From Rhizobium oryziradicis (lineage in GTDB: Bacteria > Pseudomonadota > Alphaproteobacteria > Rhizobiales > Rhizobiaceae): a stretch of DNA of 64,000 nt. The stretch's first letter is position 1. Every line of letters starts with the position of its first letter. The stretch is from positions 62,001-126,000 of the forward strand of contig NZ_MKIM01000027.1 in the NCBI RefSeq assembly GCF_001939045.1, read 5' to 3'. A model generated the notes under the pieces. That model ran no database searches, had not been told where the DNA came from, and saw only the letters and a program-made list of their open reading frames with translations. The translations under genes were made by a program, and so were the position numbers. Shown here one piece after another: positions 27,856 to 36,993 of the stretch.

Positions 27856-29210
27856 AACCCTGTATGACCTTTGATCCTGTCGGTAAATTGATGAGACTGT
27901 CTGCCTGCGCTGGCCTTTTGCTGGCGGCGTCAAGCGTGGGCGCGATGGCGCAAAAGGCCGATGGTCATGCAGGCCCGGCTGCCGGGGCCGATGCAGCACT
28001 GGCGGATAAGGCACTGGCGGATAAGGCAACGCAACCCACGACGGGTGCGGATGCAGGCCGTATGCAAAGGCCAGGCGCGGGTGAGACCCCACCCTCAGCC
28101 GGGGTGACGCTCATGGAGCGCATGGGCATTCCGCTACCGCCGCTGCCGCCGGAAAAGCCTTACACCGGCAAGGTCGATCTGGCCTATGGTGCCTTCCAGC
28201 GCGGGCTGTTTGGCACGGCGTTTGATTATGCTTTGCCGCTTGCCGAAAAAGGCGATCCTGCATCAGAAACCCTGATTGCGGAATTGATGAGCCGTGGTCT
28301 TGCGGTGAAAAAGGATATGAAGGGGGCTGCCTTCTGGTATGCCAAGGCCGCCAAGGACGGCGATCCGGCCGCCATGTTCAAATATGCGCTGATCTTGCTG
28401 GAAGGTGTGTACGCGCCCAAGGATAATGCGCTCGCGGATGACTATATGCATAAGGCCGCGGACGCCGGCAATGCCTCTGCCCAGTTTAACTGGGCGCAGA
28501 TTCTGGTGTCACAAAACCCCGGCGTTAAAGGGCTGCATCTGGCTTTGCCATATTATGAAAAATCGGCCGAACAGGGCATTGCGGATGCGCAATATGCCGT
28601 TGCCCAGATCTATCGCAATTTGTCGGATTTGCCGCAGGAAAAACGCGACATGGCACGCGAATGGCTGGTTCGGGCCGCCCGTGCCGGTTTTGATACCGCG
28701 CAACTGGACATGGGCATCTGGCTGATCAACGGTATTATGGGGCCACAAAATCTCGACAACGGCTTCAATTGGCTTCGCATTGCCGCCAACCGTGGCAATG
28801 TTGCAGCCCAGAATCGTCTTGCCCATGTGTATGTTGCAGCCCTTGGCACGCGGCCAGATCCGGTTGAGGCCGCAAAGTGGTTTATCCTGTCGCGCCGCGC
28901 TGGCTTGAATGATCCCAGCCTTGAAGACTTTTATCTGGGCCTGCCCACAGCCCAGCAAAAACAGGCGATTGAGGCTGCCAACAAATATCGGGTTGGCCAC
29001 AAAGCAGCGCAAGTGCAGGCACCCACGACCCAAAATAAGGCGCCTCCGCCAAAACCCGAAACCGCTCCGGCACCGTCCAATGCCGCAGTCGGGCTTCCGG
29101 GGGTTTCTGTGCCGCCTGTTGGCGGCTATGTGCCACAAAATGATGCCCCGGATGATGAAAACACCAAGGTTGAGCCGCAAGCACCCGATGCCAAGCCTGC
29201 TACCCCTTGA
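27852..29210 (+). CDS. Exported Sel1-repeat protein
   Basis: Up to 452 residues; ATG 27852 overlaps the stop of the ThiE-like gene (ATGA), with further in-frame Met codons at 27864 and 27891. A signal peptide (LSACAGLLLAASSVGAMA) leads to a low-complexity stretch with ADKALADKA repeats, then about six Sel1/TPR-like repeats: GAAFWYAKAAKDGDPAAMFK, ALADDYMHKAADAGNASAQF, LALPYYEKSAEQGIADAQYA, EWLVRAARAGFDTAQLDMG, GFNWLRIAANRGNVAAQNRL and EAAKWFILSRRAGLND. The tail is Pro/Ala-rich. Such solenoids bind partner proteins in the periplasm; the partner is unknown. Confidence 0.85.
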   Translation: MKPCMTFDPVGKLMRLSACAGLLLAASSVGAMAQKADGHAGPAAGADAALADKALADKATQPTTGADAGRMQRPGAGETPPSAGVTLMERMGIPLPPLPPEKPYTGKVDLAYGAFQRGLFGTAFDYALPLAEKGDPASETLIAELMSRGLAVKKDMKGAAFWYAKAAKDGDPAAMFKYALILLEGVYAPKDNALADDYMHKAADAGNASAQFNWAQILVSQNPGVKGLHLALPYYEKSAEQGIADAQYAVAQIYRNLSDLPQEKRDMAREWLVRAARAGFDTAQLDMGIWLINGIMGPQNLDNGFNWLRIAANRGNVAAQNRLAHVYVAALGTRPDPVEAAKWFILSRRAGLNDPSLEDFYLGLPTAQQKQAIEAANKYRVGHKAAQVQAPTTQNKAPPPKPETAPAPSNAAVGLPGVSVPPVGGYVPQNDAPDDENTKVEPQAPDAKPATP

Positions 29211-29340
29211 ATTTCGCCTTTTTTTGTGGTCTTGAACCGGCCAAACAACAGAAGCCACAGATGCAGGCTTTGGCTGCGACCGCTTTTTGCATGATGGTGG
29301 TCGGCGGCATATTTGCAAACAAGATCTAAGGATACAATGT

Positions 29341-30141
29341 ATGGCCCGCTCAGCCCTCCTTAATGTCATGGTTCAGTCGGCCATCAAGGCCGGTAAATCG
29401 CTTTCAAGAGACTTTGGCGAAGTTCAGAACCTGCAGGTTTCTGTGAAAGGCCCCGGCGATTTCGTGTCGCAAGCCGATATGAAGGCTGAGAAGTTGCTGC
29501 GCGAAGAGCTTTTGAAGGTTCGCCCCACCTATGGTTTTCTTGGTGAAGAGAGCGAAGAAATCAAAGGCACCGATGGCGCGCATCGCTGGATTGTTGATCC
29601 TCTGGATGGCACAACCAATTTCTTGCACGGTATTCCGCAGTTTGCCGTGTCGGTGGCGCTGGAGCGCAATGGCGAAATCGTCGCTGGCGTGATTTTCAAT
29701 CCGGCCACCGACGAGTTGTTCACAACAGAAAAGGGCGGCGGCGCGTTTATGAACGATCGCCGTATTCGGGTTGCTGCCCGCAAGGCGCTGTCAGATTGCG
29801 TTGTTGGGTGCTCGGTGCCACATCTGGGCCGGGGTAACCACGGCAAGTCGCTGGTGGAGATTCGCCATGTGATGGGTGAAGTGGCTGGCATGCGCAGCTT
29901 TGGGGCTGCCGCCCTTGATCTGGCCTATGTCGCGGCTGGCCGTCTGGATGGCTATTGGCAAAGTGGTTTGAATGCCTGGGATATTGCTGCAGGCACGCTG
30001 CTGATTCGTGAAGCCGGTGGCTTCGTCAGCGATCTGACGGGCGGCAATGATTCTTTGACACGCGGCGATATTGTCGCTGGCAATGAATATATCAAGAAAG
30101 CCCTGTTGGAAGTGGTCACACGTCCGCTGCCATCGGCTTGA
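29341..30141 (+). CDS. suhB: Inositol-1-monophosphatase family protein
   Basis: 266 residues. Mg2+ ligands are visible in FLGEESEEIKG, WIVDPLDGTTNFLHG and AWDIAAGTLLIREAGG, the complete set for the family. It hydrolyses inositol phosphates; the E. coli homologue also helps rRNA antitermination with Nus factors. The ATG at 29341 follows CTAAGGATACAATGT. It is followed 111 bases later by the MotA/OmpA-like pair on the same strand, an order I believe is common in rhizobia. Confidence 0.92.
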   Translation: MARSALLNVMVQSAIKAGKSLSRDFGEVQNLQVSVKGPGDFVSQADMKAEKLLREELLKVRPTYGFLGEESEEIKGTDGAHRWIVDPLDGTTNFLHGIPQFAVSVALERNGEIVAGVIFNPATDELFTTEKGGGAFMNDRRIRVAARKALSDCVVGCSVPHLGRGNHGKSLVEIRHVMGEVAGMRSFGAAALDLAYVAAGRLDGYWQSGLNAWDIAAGTLLIREAGGFVSDLTGGNDSLTRGDIVAGNEYIKKALLEVVTRPLPSA

Positions 30142-30252
30142 TTTTGGGTCAATTTATCGGCTCTCGTCAAAATGTCGGGATTTCGCTTCAATTTGGCTTA
30201 AAGTTGAAATAGCTTCCAGCTATCTGGGAGCTACCATGGAGATGTGGCGCAT

Positions 30253-31269
30253 ATGACGGATCTGGATGTGGACGCACCGGAAGCGCGAGAGGCCCGCTAC
30301 GGCTCGAAATTATCGAGCCCTGCTCCTATCATTCTGACGATGCTGATTTTTCTGATCATCATCGGCTTTATTGCGGCTATTCTATTTCGGCAGGCGGAGC
30401 ATGCCTTTTATACCAATCCCGGTTTGAACGGGTTGATTTTGGGTGTGCTGGCCGTCGGTATTCTGCTGATTTTTGGCCATGTGATTGGCCTGATCTCGGA
30501 AGTGCGCTGGTTCAACCACTATCAGGCGGCAGGCACGGTCGATAAAGTTGCGCGTGAGCCAACGCTTTTGGCCCCGATGCGCTCGCTTTTGGGCAAGCAT
30601 CGCTCTGTTGCGCTGTCTGCGGCTCTGCTGCGCTCAATCCTGGATTCCATTGCCACCCGTCTCGACGAATCGCGCGACACCTCGCGCTATCTGATCGGTC
30701 TTTTGGTGTTTCTCGGCCTGCTCGGCACATTCTGGGGCTTGATTGGCACCATTGGTTCGATCAGCGGCGTCATTCAGTCGTTGGATGCCGGGTCCGGCGG
30801 GCAGGGCAGCGATGTGCTGCAAACTTTGAAAAATGGCCTTGCGGCCCCGCTGGCGGGCATGGGCACGGCGTTTTCGTCCTCGCTGCTCGGCCTTTCCGGC
30901 TCGCTCATTCTTGGCTTTCTGGATTTGCAGGCGGGCCGCGCCCAAAACCGCTTTTATACCGAGCTGGAAAACTGGCTGTCGTCTGTCACCGATGTGGGGG
31001 CAGAAGTGCGCACGGCACCGGATGGCGTCTCGGACCAGACCATGAACCGTCTGCTGGAGCAGATGAAAACCCTCTCGACCCAACCTGCTGCTGGCAATGA
31101 TCGCAATGCGGCGGCGCTGGCCGGGTTGGCGGATGGCATTCAGGGCCTAGTGAAAAACATGCGCAACGAGCAGCAAATGCTGCGCGACTGGATTGAGGCG
31201 CAGCAAGAAGATGCGCGCGCCATGCGCAAAACGCTGGAGCGGTTGAACGACAAGCTTGGGAGCAAATAG
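30253..31269 (+). CDS. MotA/TolQ/ExbB-like channel protein, non-flagellar
   Basis: 338 residues with four predicted membrane helices: about 26-48 (PIILTMLIFLIIIGFIAAIL), 58-82, 143-168 (GLLVFLGLLGTFWGLIGTIG) and 193-222 (GMGTAFSSSLLGLSGSLIL). The last two carry the MotA/TolQ/ExbB signature for a proton- or ion-driven stator. The C-terminus is a cytoplasmic coiled coil. The next gene starts two bases after its stop and encodes a MotB-like partner. No flagellar motor, tol or tonB genes adjoin, so this is a stand-alone motor-like complex. ATG 30253 is preferred over GTG 30244 because GGAG sits 11 bases upstream. Confidence 0.85.
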   Translation: MTDLDVDAPEAREARYGSKLSSPAPIILTMLIFLIIIGFIAAILFRQAEHAFYTNPGLNGLILGVLAVGILLIFGHVIGLISEVRWFNHYQAAGTVDKVAREPTLLAPMRSLLGKHRSVALSAALLRSILDSIATRLDESRDTSRYLIGLLVFLGLLGTFWGLIGTIGSISGVIQSLDAGSGGQGSDVLQTLKNGLAAPLAGMGTAFSSSLLGLSGSLILGFLDLQAGRAQNRFYTELENWLSSVTDVGAEVRTAPDGVSDQTMNRLLEQMKTLSTQPAAGNDRNAAALAGLADGIQGLVKNMRNEQQMLRDWIEAQQEDARAMRKTLERLNDKLGSK

Positions 31270-31271
31270 TC

Positions 31272-32303
31272 ATGGCTCTTGGGCGCAACCGCAGGCGCGA
31301 GCGCGGCGGCGATTACTGGCCCGGCTTTGTCGATGCGCTTTCGACATTGCTGATTGCCATCATGTTTTTGCTCACCGTGTTTGTGGTGGCGCAATTTGTG
31401 CTCAGCCGCGAAATCTCCGGCAAGGATGAAGTGCTGAACCGCCTCAACAGCCAGATTGCAGAATTGACGCAAATGCTGGCTTTGGAAAAAAGCGGCAAGC
31501 AGGATCTGGAAGACACGCTTGCCAATCTGCAATCCTCCTTATCAACGTCGGAAAGTGAACGCTCTCGCCTGCAAGCGCTTTTGGATGCGGGCAGCGGCAC
31601 GTCTGCGCAAGCGCAAGTGAAGATCAATGATCTTACCGGCAAGCTGAACGACGAAAAGCAGGTCAGCTCCCGCGCCATGAGCCAGATTGAGCTGCTCAAC
31701 CAGCAGATTGCAGCGCTTCGGGCGCAAATTGCTGCCGTTGAGCAGGCTTTGCAGGCATCAGAAGCCAAGGACAAGGATTCACAGGTCAAAATCACTGATC
31801 TGGGGCGTCGCCTCAATGTGGCGCTTGCGCAAAAAGTGCAGGAGCTGAACCGCTATCGCTCTGACTTTTTTGGACGGTTGCGTGAGATTTTGTCGGATCG
31901 TCAAAATATCCGCATTGTCGGCGACCGTTTTGTCTTCCAGTCCGAAGTGCTGTTTCCCTCGGGCAGTGCCGATATGAACCCGAATGGCCAAGAGGAAATG
32001 GCCAAACTGGCCGCCGCCCTGATTGATCTCTCCAAGGAAATTCCATCAGACATCAATTGGGTGCTGCGCGTGGATGGCCACACCGACAATGTACAGATGT
32101 CCGGCAATGGTCGCTATGCCGACAATTGGGCACTCTCGGCGGCGCGCGCCATCTCGGTGGTCAAATTCCTGATTTCCAAGGGTGTTCCAGCCGAGCGGCT
32201 GGCGGCAGCTGGCTTTGGCGAGTATCAACCCATTGCGCCGGGCGATACGCCCGAAGCGCGGGCTCAAAACCGCCGTATCGAGTTGAAGCTGACTGAGCGT
32301 TGA
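31272..32303 (+). CDS. MotB/OmpA-like peptidoglycan-binding partner
   Basis: 343 residues. One membrane helix near the N-terminus (YWPGFVDALSTLLIAIMFLL) carries an Asp where MotB/TolR/ExbD have their ion-carrying Asp. Then about 135 residues of heptad-like coiled coil with many Gln/Glu/Leu (about 50-185). The C-terminal OmpA-like domain shows LRVDGHTDNV, LSAARAISVVKFL and RAQNRRIELKL, which bind diaminopimelate in peptidoglycan. It is co-transcribed with the MotA-like gene. The long coiled coil between membrane and wall anchor is larger than in flagellar MotB. Confidence 0.87.
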   Translation: MALGRNRRRERGGDYWPGFVDALSTLLIAIMFLLTVFVVAQFVLSREISGKDEVLNRLNSQIAELTQMLALEKSGKQDLEDTLANLQSSLSTSESERSRLQALLDAGSGTSAQAQVKINDLTGKLNDEKQVSSRAMSQIELLNQQIAALRAQIAAVEQALQASEAKDKDSQVKITDLGRRLNVALAQKVQELNRYRSDFFGRLREILSDRQNIRIVGDRFVFQSEVLFPSGSADMNPNGQEEMAKLAAALIDLSKEIPSDINWVLRVDGHTDNVQMSGNGRYADNWALSAARAISVVKFLISKGVPAERLAAAGFGEYQPIAPGDTPEARAQNRRIELKLTER

Positions 32304-32337
32304 TTGTTTTCAGCGTTTCAGAAAGCCTGCGTCAAAC

Positions 32338-32377
32338 CTTTGGTCCGAAAACCGGTTTCCACTTTTCGAACCAAAGC
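32338..32377. repeat. CCGGTTTTC-family dispersed repeat, palindromic copy
   Basis: Arms CTTTGGTCCGAAAA and its near complement ending ACCAAAG flank CCGGTTTCC. It follows the OmpA-like gene by 34 bases. Confidence 0.55.
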
Positions 32378-32477
32378 TGTCGCCCAAAAGCAGTGTCCCC
32401 CATAGAAATTTACCCCGATACTTGCCAAGTTTTGACGTTTGCGTAAAGGTAAATGTGTCGAGCCTTGGGAGGGGATG

Positions 32478-34124
32478 ATGGACAGATTTGATGTGATCGT
32501 GGTCGGGGCGGGCCTTGCGGGGCTGGTGGCTGCGATTGAAGCTGGGATGCGTGGGCTCAAAGTCTGCGTGTTGGATCAGGAGGGGGAGCAAAACCTCGGA
32601 GGACAGGCTTTCTGGTCGCTCGGCGGATTGTTTTTCATCAACAGCCCAGAGCAGAGGCTGATGCGGATACAAGATAGCATTGATCTGGCGCGGCGCGATT
32701 GGCTTGGATCAGCCGCTTTTGATCGGGATGACGATCTTTGGCCGCGCCGCTGGGCTGAGGCCTATCTGCATTTTGCCGCGGGCGAAAAACGCAGCTGGCT
32801 GCATCAAATGGGCATGCGCTGGTTTCCGGTGGTGGGCTGGGCAGAACGCGGCGGTGAAAAGGCGGATGGACATGGCAATTCCGTGCCGCGCTTTCATGTG
32901 ACATGGGGGACAGGGCCGGGGGTGCTGGCACCCTTTGTCAAACGGGCAAGGGCTTTGCAAGACGCCGGATCGATCACTTTCAAATTTCGCCATCAGGTGG
33001 ACCGGCTCATTCGTCAAGGGGAGGCGGTCACGGGCGTTTCCGGCACTGTGCTGATGGCAGACCCCGTGCAGCGAGGCCAGCGCAGCAGCCGCGATGCGGT
33101 GGGCGATTTTGAACTGCAAGCCGGAGCCGTGATTGTCACCTCGGGCGGCATTGGCGGCAACCATGATCTGGTGCGTAAAAACTGGCCTGTGGCGCGGCTG
33201 GGCACGCCGCCTGCCAGCATGGTCTGTGGTGTTCCGGCCCATGTGGACGGGCGCATGCTGGCCATTACCGAAGCGGTCGGTGGTGCTGTGATCAATCGCG
33301 ACCGCATGTGGCATTACACCGAGGGCGTGAAAAATCATGACCCGATCTGGCCCAATCACGGCATTCGCATCTTGCCCGGTCCCAGTTCATTTTGGTGTGA
33401 TGCCGATGGGCGGCGTTTGCCAGCCCCCGCCATGCCGGGGTTTGACACGCTTGGCACATTGAAGATCCTGCGGGAGCGCGGCAGCGATTACAGCTGGTTT
33501 ATTCTCACCAAAGCCATCATCAAGAAAGAGTTCGCGCTCTCCGGCTCCGAGCAAAACCCGGACCTGACCGATAAAAATATTCCCTTGCTGCTCAAGCGCC
33601 TTGGCAAGCAACCCACTGGCCCGATTCAGGCCTTTATGGATCGCGGCGAAGACTTTGCTGTTTCCGATACGCTGGAAGAGCTGGTGGCGGCCATGAATGC
33701 GATTAGCGGCGAAAACCGGCTCAACGTGGCGCATATCCGCGATCAGATCGAGGCCCGCGACGGGCAAATCACCAATTCCTTCAGCAAGGACGCGCAAGTG
33801 ACGGCTATTCGCGGTGCGCGCAATTATCTGGGCGATAAGCTGATGCGCACAGCCAAGCCGCATCGATTGCTGGACCCCGGCCAAGGGCCGCTGATTGCCG
33901 TGCGGCTGCATATCTTGACGCGAAAAACCCTGGGCGGTCTGCAAACGGATTTGAAGGGCAGAGTGCTGGATGGGGAAGGGCTACCCGTTTCCGGCCTCTA
34001 TGCGGCTGGCGAGGTCGCAGGCTTTGGTGGCGGTGGCATGCATGGCTATAATGCGCTGGAGGGCACGTTTTTGGGTGGTTGCCTGTTTTCTGGCCGGATT
34101 GCCGGCCAGAATGTCTCTGTCTGA
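32478..34124 (+). CDS. FAD-binding dehydrogenase of the fumarate reductase / KstD class
   Basis: About 548 residues. The N-terminal dinucleotide site is VVGAGLAGLVAAIEAGMRG with EGEQNLGGQAFWSLGG (flavin contact). The C-terminal flavin motif is GLYAAGEVAGFGGGGMHGYN with LGGCLFSGRIAG. The middle resembles 3-ketosteroid-delta1-dehydrogenase-like flavoproteins rather than succinate dehydrogenase. The substrate is unknown. Start: GGGAGG is five bases before ATG 32478; a preceding in-frame ATG at 32475 sits too close to it. It converges on the ABC exporter with only six bases between the two stop codons. Confidence 0.88.
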   Translation: MDRFDVIVVGAGLAGLVAAIEAGMRGLKVCVLDQEGEQNLGGQAFWSLGGLFFINSPEQRLMRIQDSIDLARRDWLGSAAFDRDDDLWPRRWAEAYLHFAAGEKRSWLHQMGMRWFPVVGWAERGGEKADGHGNSVPRFHVTWGTGPGVLAPFVKRARALQDAGSITFKFRHQVDRLIRQGEAVTGVSGTVLMADPVQRGQRSSRDAVGDFELQAGAVIVTSGGIGGNHDLVRKNWPVARLGTPPASMVCGVPAHVDGRMLAITEAVGGAVINRDRMWHYTEGVKNHDPIWPNHGIRILPGPSSFWCDADGRRLPAPAMPGFDTLGTLKILRERGSDYSWFILTKAIIKKEFALSGSEQNPDLTDKNIPLLLKRLGKQPTGPIQAFMDRGEDFAVSDTLEELVAAMNAISGENRLNVAHIRDQIEARDGQITNSFSKDAQVTAIRGARNYLGDKLMRTAKPHRLLDPGQGPLIAVRLHILTRKTLGGLQTDLKGRVLDGEGLPVSGLYAAGEVAGFGGGGMHGYNALEGTFLGGCLFSGRIAGQNVSV

Positions 34125-34130
34125 GCCGGG

Positions 34131-35933
34131 TTATTTTGCCGGTGCAAAATCGTCTTCGATGGTTGAGTGAAATTGCAGGCGGGCCAGTTTGGCATAGAGC
34201 CCGCCTTGCTGGATCAGGCTTTGGTGCGTGCCCTGTTCCACCACCTGGCCGTCATCAACCACCAGAATGCGATCGGCTTTCAGCACGGTCGCCAGGCGAT
34301 GAGCAATGACAATGGTGGTGCGATCCTGCATCAGCCCATCCAGCGCCTTTTGCACCAATGTTTCGCTCTCAGCATCCAGCGCCGATGTTGCCTCATCCAG
34401 CAGCAGCACGGGTGCATCTTTCAAAATGGCGCGGGCAATGGCAATGCGCTGGCGCTGACCACCGGAGAGCGTAATGCCGCGCTCGCCAACTTGCGTGTCA
34501 TAGCCCGCTTCCAGCCGGTCGATAAACTCTGCGGCTTGCGCTGCACGGGCGGCATTGACCACAGCGTCGCGGCTGGCAGAAGGGTTGCCGAAGGCGATGT
34601 TATCGTGAATGGAGCCGGAAAAAATCGTCACTTCCTGCGGCACAATGGCCATGCGGGCACGCAGGTCTTCCAGCGCGACCTCGCGGATGTCCATGCCATC
34701 CAGACAGAGCTTGCCGCTAATGGGATCATAAAAGCGCAAAATCAGCGAAAATATCGTGCTTTTTCCAGCGCCCGATGGGCCAACGATTGCCACGGTCTCT
34801 CCTGCCTCGACGGCAAAGCTTAACCCTTTCAGGGCCGACCGATTGGGGCGGCTGGGATAGGAAAACTGCACGTTTTCAAACCAGACTTCGCCACGCGCGG
34901 GCATGGGCAGGCTTTTGGGCTTTTCGGGCGAGCGCACGGCCGAGACTTCTGCCAGCAATTCGCTCAAGCGCTCAGCCGCACCCCCCGCCTGCATCAATTC
35001 GCCCCAAACTTCCGACAATTGCCCAAGCGAGCTGCCAGCAACGACCGAGTAGATCAAAAACTGGCCCAGCGTGCCGGGGGTCAGCGTGCCAGACAAAACG
35101 CCCTGCGCGCCATACCACAGAACGCCAACAATACTGCTGAACACCATGGTAATGGCAACGCCGGTGAGAACGGCGCGCGAGCGCGTGGCAACGCGGGCGG
35201 CTTCAAAGGCTTCCTCAACGGCAGCACCATAGCGGGCATCGGCTGCTTTTTCGCCATTAAAGGCCTGCACGATGCGCGATGCGCCAATGCTTTCGCCTGC
35301 AAAGGCAGATGCGGCTGCCAGTTTATCTTGTGCCAGCCGCGAGCGGCGGCGTACGGAGCGACCAAAGGCAATCAGCGGAAACACAATGATTGGAATGGCC
35401 ACCAGCACCAGCACAGATAGCCGGGGGCTGGTGTACACCATCATGATGATGGCCCCAATGCACATGATGGTGTTGCGCAGCGCGACCGATGCACTCGCTC
35501 CGACCGCAGATTTGATCTGGGTGGCATCGGCGGTGAGGCGCGAGACGATCTCGCCCGATTGGTTGATGTCGAAAAAGGCCGGCGACAAGCGGCTGACATT
35601 GGCAAACACTTCACGGCGAATATCTGAGACGATCCGCTCACCAATGGTAATGACATAATAATAGCGCAGCGCGCTGGCGGCGGCCATGATAATGGCCAGC
35701 ACAATCATCATGGCGAAATACTTGTTGATGAAGACGGAATCAGAAGAGGCAAAACCGTGGTCGATCATGCGGCGCACGGCAAGCGGCAGGATCAAGGTGG
35801 TCACTGCGGCCAGGGCCAGAAAAAACAGCGCTGCAATCACCATGCCCCGATAGCGCATGAGATAGGGCGCAAGGCGGCCAAGAGGCTTGATGGACCGGCG
35901 TTTTGGAGGCTCTGATGCAGCAATTTCAGACAA
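34131..35933 (-). CDS. ABC exporter, fused permease and ATPase (MsbA type)
   Basis: 600 residues. Six membrane helices in the N-terminal half (first YRGMVIAALFFLALAAVTTL) are followed by one nucleotide-binding domain: Walker A GPSGAGKST, Q-loop IVPQEVTIFSGS, signature LSGGQRQRIAIARA, Walker B VLLLDEATSALD, H-loop IVIAHRLAT. A homodimer would export a lipid or drug-like substrate. The start is a TTG at 35933 with GAGGAG nine bases upstream; I see no better ATG. It is divergent from rpmE across a 189-base gap that holds a short inverted repeat (TAGACA near 36034, TGTCTA near 36045). Confidence 0.93.
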   Translation of the reverse strand: MSEIAASEPPKRRSIKPLGRLAPYLMRYRGMVIAALFFLALAAVTTLILPLAVRRMIDHGFASSDSVFINKYFAMMIVLAIIMAAASALRYYYVITIGERIVSDIRREVFANVSRLSPAFFDINQSGEIVSRLTADATQIKSAVGASASVALRNTIMCIGAIIMMVYTSPRLSVLVLVAIPIIVFPLIAFGRSVRRRSRLAQDKLAAASAFAGESIGASRIVQAFNGEKAADARYGAAVEEAFEAARVATRSRAVLTGVAITMVFSSIVGVLWYGAQGVLSGTLTPGTLGQFLIYSVVAGSSLGQLSEVWGELMQAGGAAERLSELLAEVSAVRSPEKPKSLPMPARGEVWFENVQFSYPSRPNRSALKGLSFAVEAGETVAIVGPSGAGKSTIFSLILRFYDPISGKLCLDGMDIREVALEDLRARMAIVPQEVTIFSGSIHDNIAFGNPSASRDAVVNAARAAQAAEFIDRLEAGYDTQVGERGITLSGGQRQRIAIARAILKDAPVLLLDEATSALDAESETLVQKALDGLMQDRTTIVIAHRLATVLKADRILVVDDGQVVEQGTHQSLIQQGGLYAKLARLQFHSTIEDDFAPAK

Positions 35934-36122
35934 TGCGACGTTCTCCTCATCGGCCGTGTCGACTGTTGCGTCGGGGGCCTTGTTATCTCTGTGACCTTCA
36001 TGTATAGGCTGCCCATCAAATTGGGAAGCTTAGACAGAAAATGTCTATGGCTTCATGTATTGAATTGGGTCGGCTGACGCAATTGCGGCAAATAGACCCC
36101 CCGGCACAGCAGGAAAAGCGTC

Positions 36123-36344
36123 ATGAAGGCTAACATTCATCCAGACTACCACAAGATCAAGGTTGTTATGACCGATGGCACCGAATACGAAACCTTCTCC
36201 ACATGGGGTTCCGAAGGTCAGGTCATGAACCTCGAAATCGATTGCAAGTCCCATCCAGCATGGACCGGCGGCAACCAGCAGCTGATGGACCGTGGCGGTC
36301 GTCTCTCCAAGTTCAACAAGCGTTTTGGCGGCCTCGGCCTCTAA
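36123..36344 (+). CDS. rpmE: 50S ribosomal protein L31, zinc-free type
   Basis: 73 residues. [20 protein letters not shown], then [10 protein letters not shown] and [15 protein letters not shown] define L31. The zinc-binding CxxC motifs of the C+ form are absent; a single Cys (DCKSHPAW) remains. It is part of the large ribosomal subunit. The gene is monocistronic, with a strong terminator right after the stop that also serves the convergent GFA gene. Confidence 0.96.
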   Translation: MKANIHPDYHKIKVVMTDGTEYETFSTWGSEGQVMNLEIDCKSHPAWTGGNQQLMDRGGRLSKFNKRFGGLGL

Positions 36345-36360
36345 TTCCCTTGATTGTTTA

Positions 36361-36400
36361 AAAAAAGCCGGGCTCTGCTGTGCAGACCCGGCTTTTTTTA
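36361..36400. terminator. Bidirectional terminator between rpmE and the GFA gene
   Basis: A run of A, a GC-rich stem (GCCGGG...CCCGGC with inner CTGC/GCAG) and TTTTTTT. The T-tract touches the minus-strand stop codon of the GFA gene (36398-36400). Confidence 0.88.
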
Positions 36401-36778
36401 TTGAGCATTTTGCGGCAAGCCATCTGTGATGTCGTAGTAATCGCCCTTGTCGGCAACGAAGATATGCAGCTCAAGCTGTGTTTTTGTTGGGCTGTCAAAT
36501 GCGCCCATTGCAACAGCAATCCAGTCTTTATGAGGTGGATCAAAAAACAATGATGCGCCGCAAGTTCCGCAAAATCCCCGCCTGACTTTCTCAGAGGATT
36601 GATACCAGCGAAGATGATCGCTGCCTTCAATTGTGATCGCGTCTCGCGCCACCTCGGTGGAAGCAAAATAATGCCCGGATGTTTTACGGCATTTTGTGCA
36701 GTGGCAGGCATCTGGCGGCTTTAATTCACCGCTGATCTGGAATGTGACGGCACCACACAGACAAGAACCAACATACAT
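36398..36778 (-). CDS. GFA-family zinc protein
   Basis: 126 residues from ATG 36778 (ATG 36790 also in frame; GGAG fits the shorter start). The Cys pattern SCLCGAV, CHCTKCRKTSG and CGTCGASLFF is the zinc-binding set of the GFA (glutathione-dependent formaldehyde-activating enzyme) family. The enzymatic role of the family is doubtful beyond glutathione and metal binding; no formaldehyde genes adjoin. It converges on rpmE and shares its terminator. Confidence 0.88.
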   Translation of the reverse strand: MYVGSCLCGAVTFQISGELKPPDACHCTKCRKTSGHYFASTEVARDAITIEGSDHLRWYQSSEKVRRGFCGTCGASLFFDPPHKDWIAVAMGAFDSPTKTQLELHIFVADKGDYYDITDGLPQNAQ

Positions 36779-36929
36779 TGCACGCTCCATTTCCTACTGC
36801 TCTTCAAAAGGATGCGTTTGGGCCTCAAAATCCATCGAGTGGCTTACAGCATGTCACATTTTTTCGTGTCACCCTCTCAATTTTCTTGGTTAACGCATAG
36901 CGCTTTTTACAATACTTCCAGCAAAACTA

Positions 36930-36975
36930 AAGCATCGGTCCAAAAAGTGGAATCTGGTTTTCAGCACGATGCTCT
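36930..36975. repeat. CCGGTTTTC-family dispersed repeat
   Basis: Starts AGCATCG, passes AAAAGTGGAA and CTGGTTTTC, and ends with the complement CGATGCT. It lies directly upstream of the phzF-like gene, so it may sit in that gene's leader. Confidence 0.65.
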
Positions 36976-36993
36976 CGGGGAGAATTGATTGCC

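Noticed and set aside
30253..32303. Zorya-type anti-phage system (ZorA/ZorB)
   Set aside because: The pair resembles ZorAB in fold, but there is no ZorC, ZorD or ZorE gene nearby; the neighbours are suhB and a flavoprotein, and the region looks like core genome.
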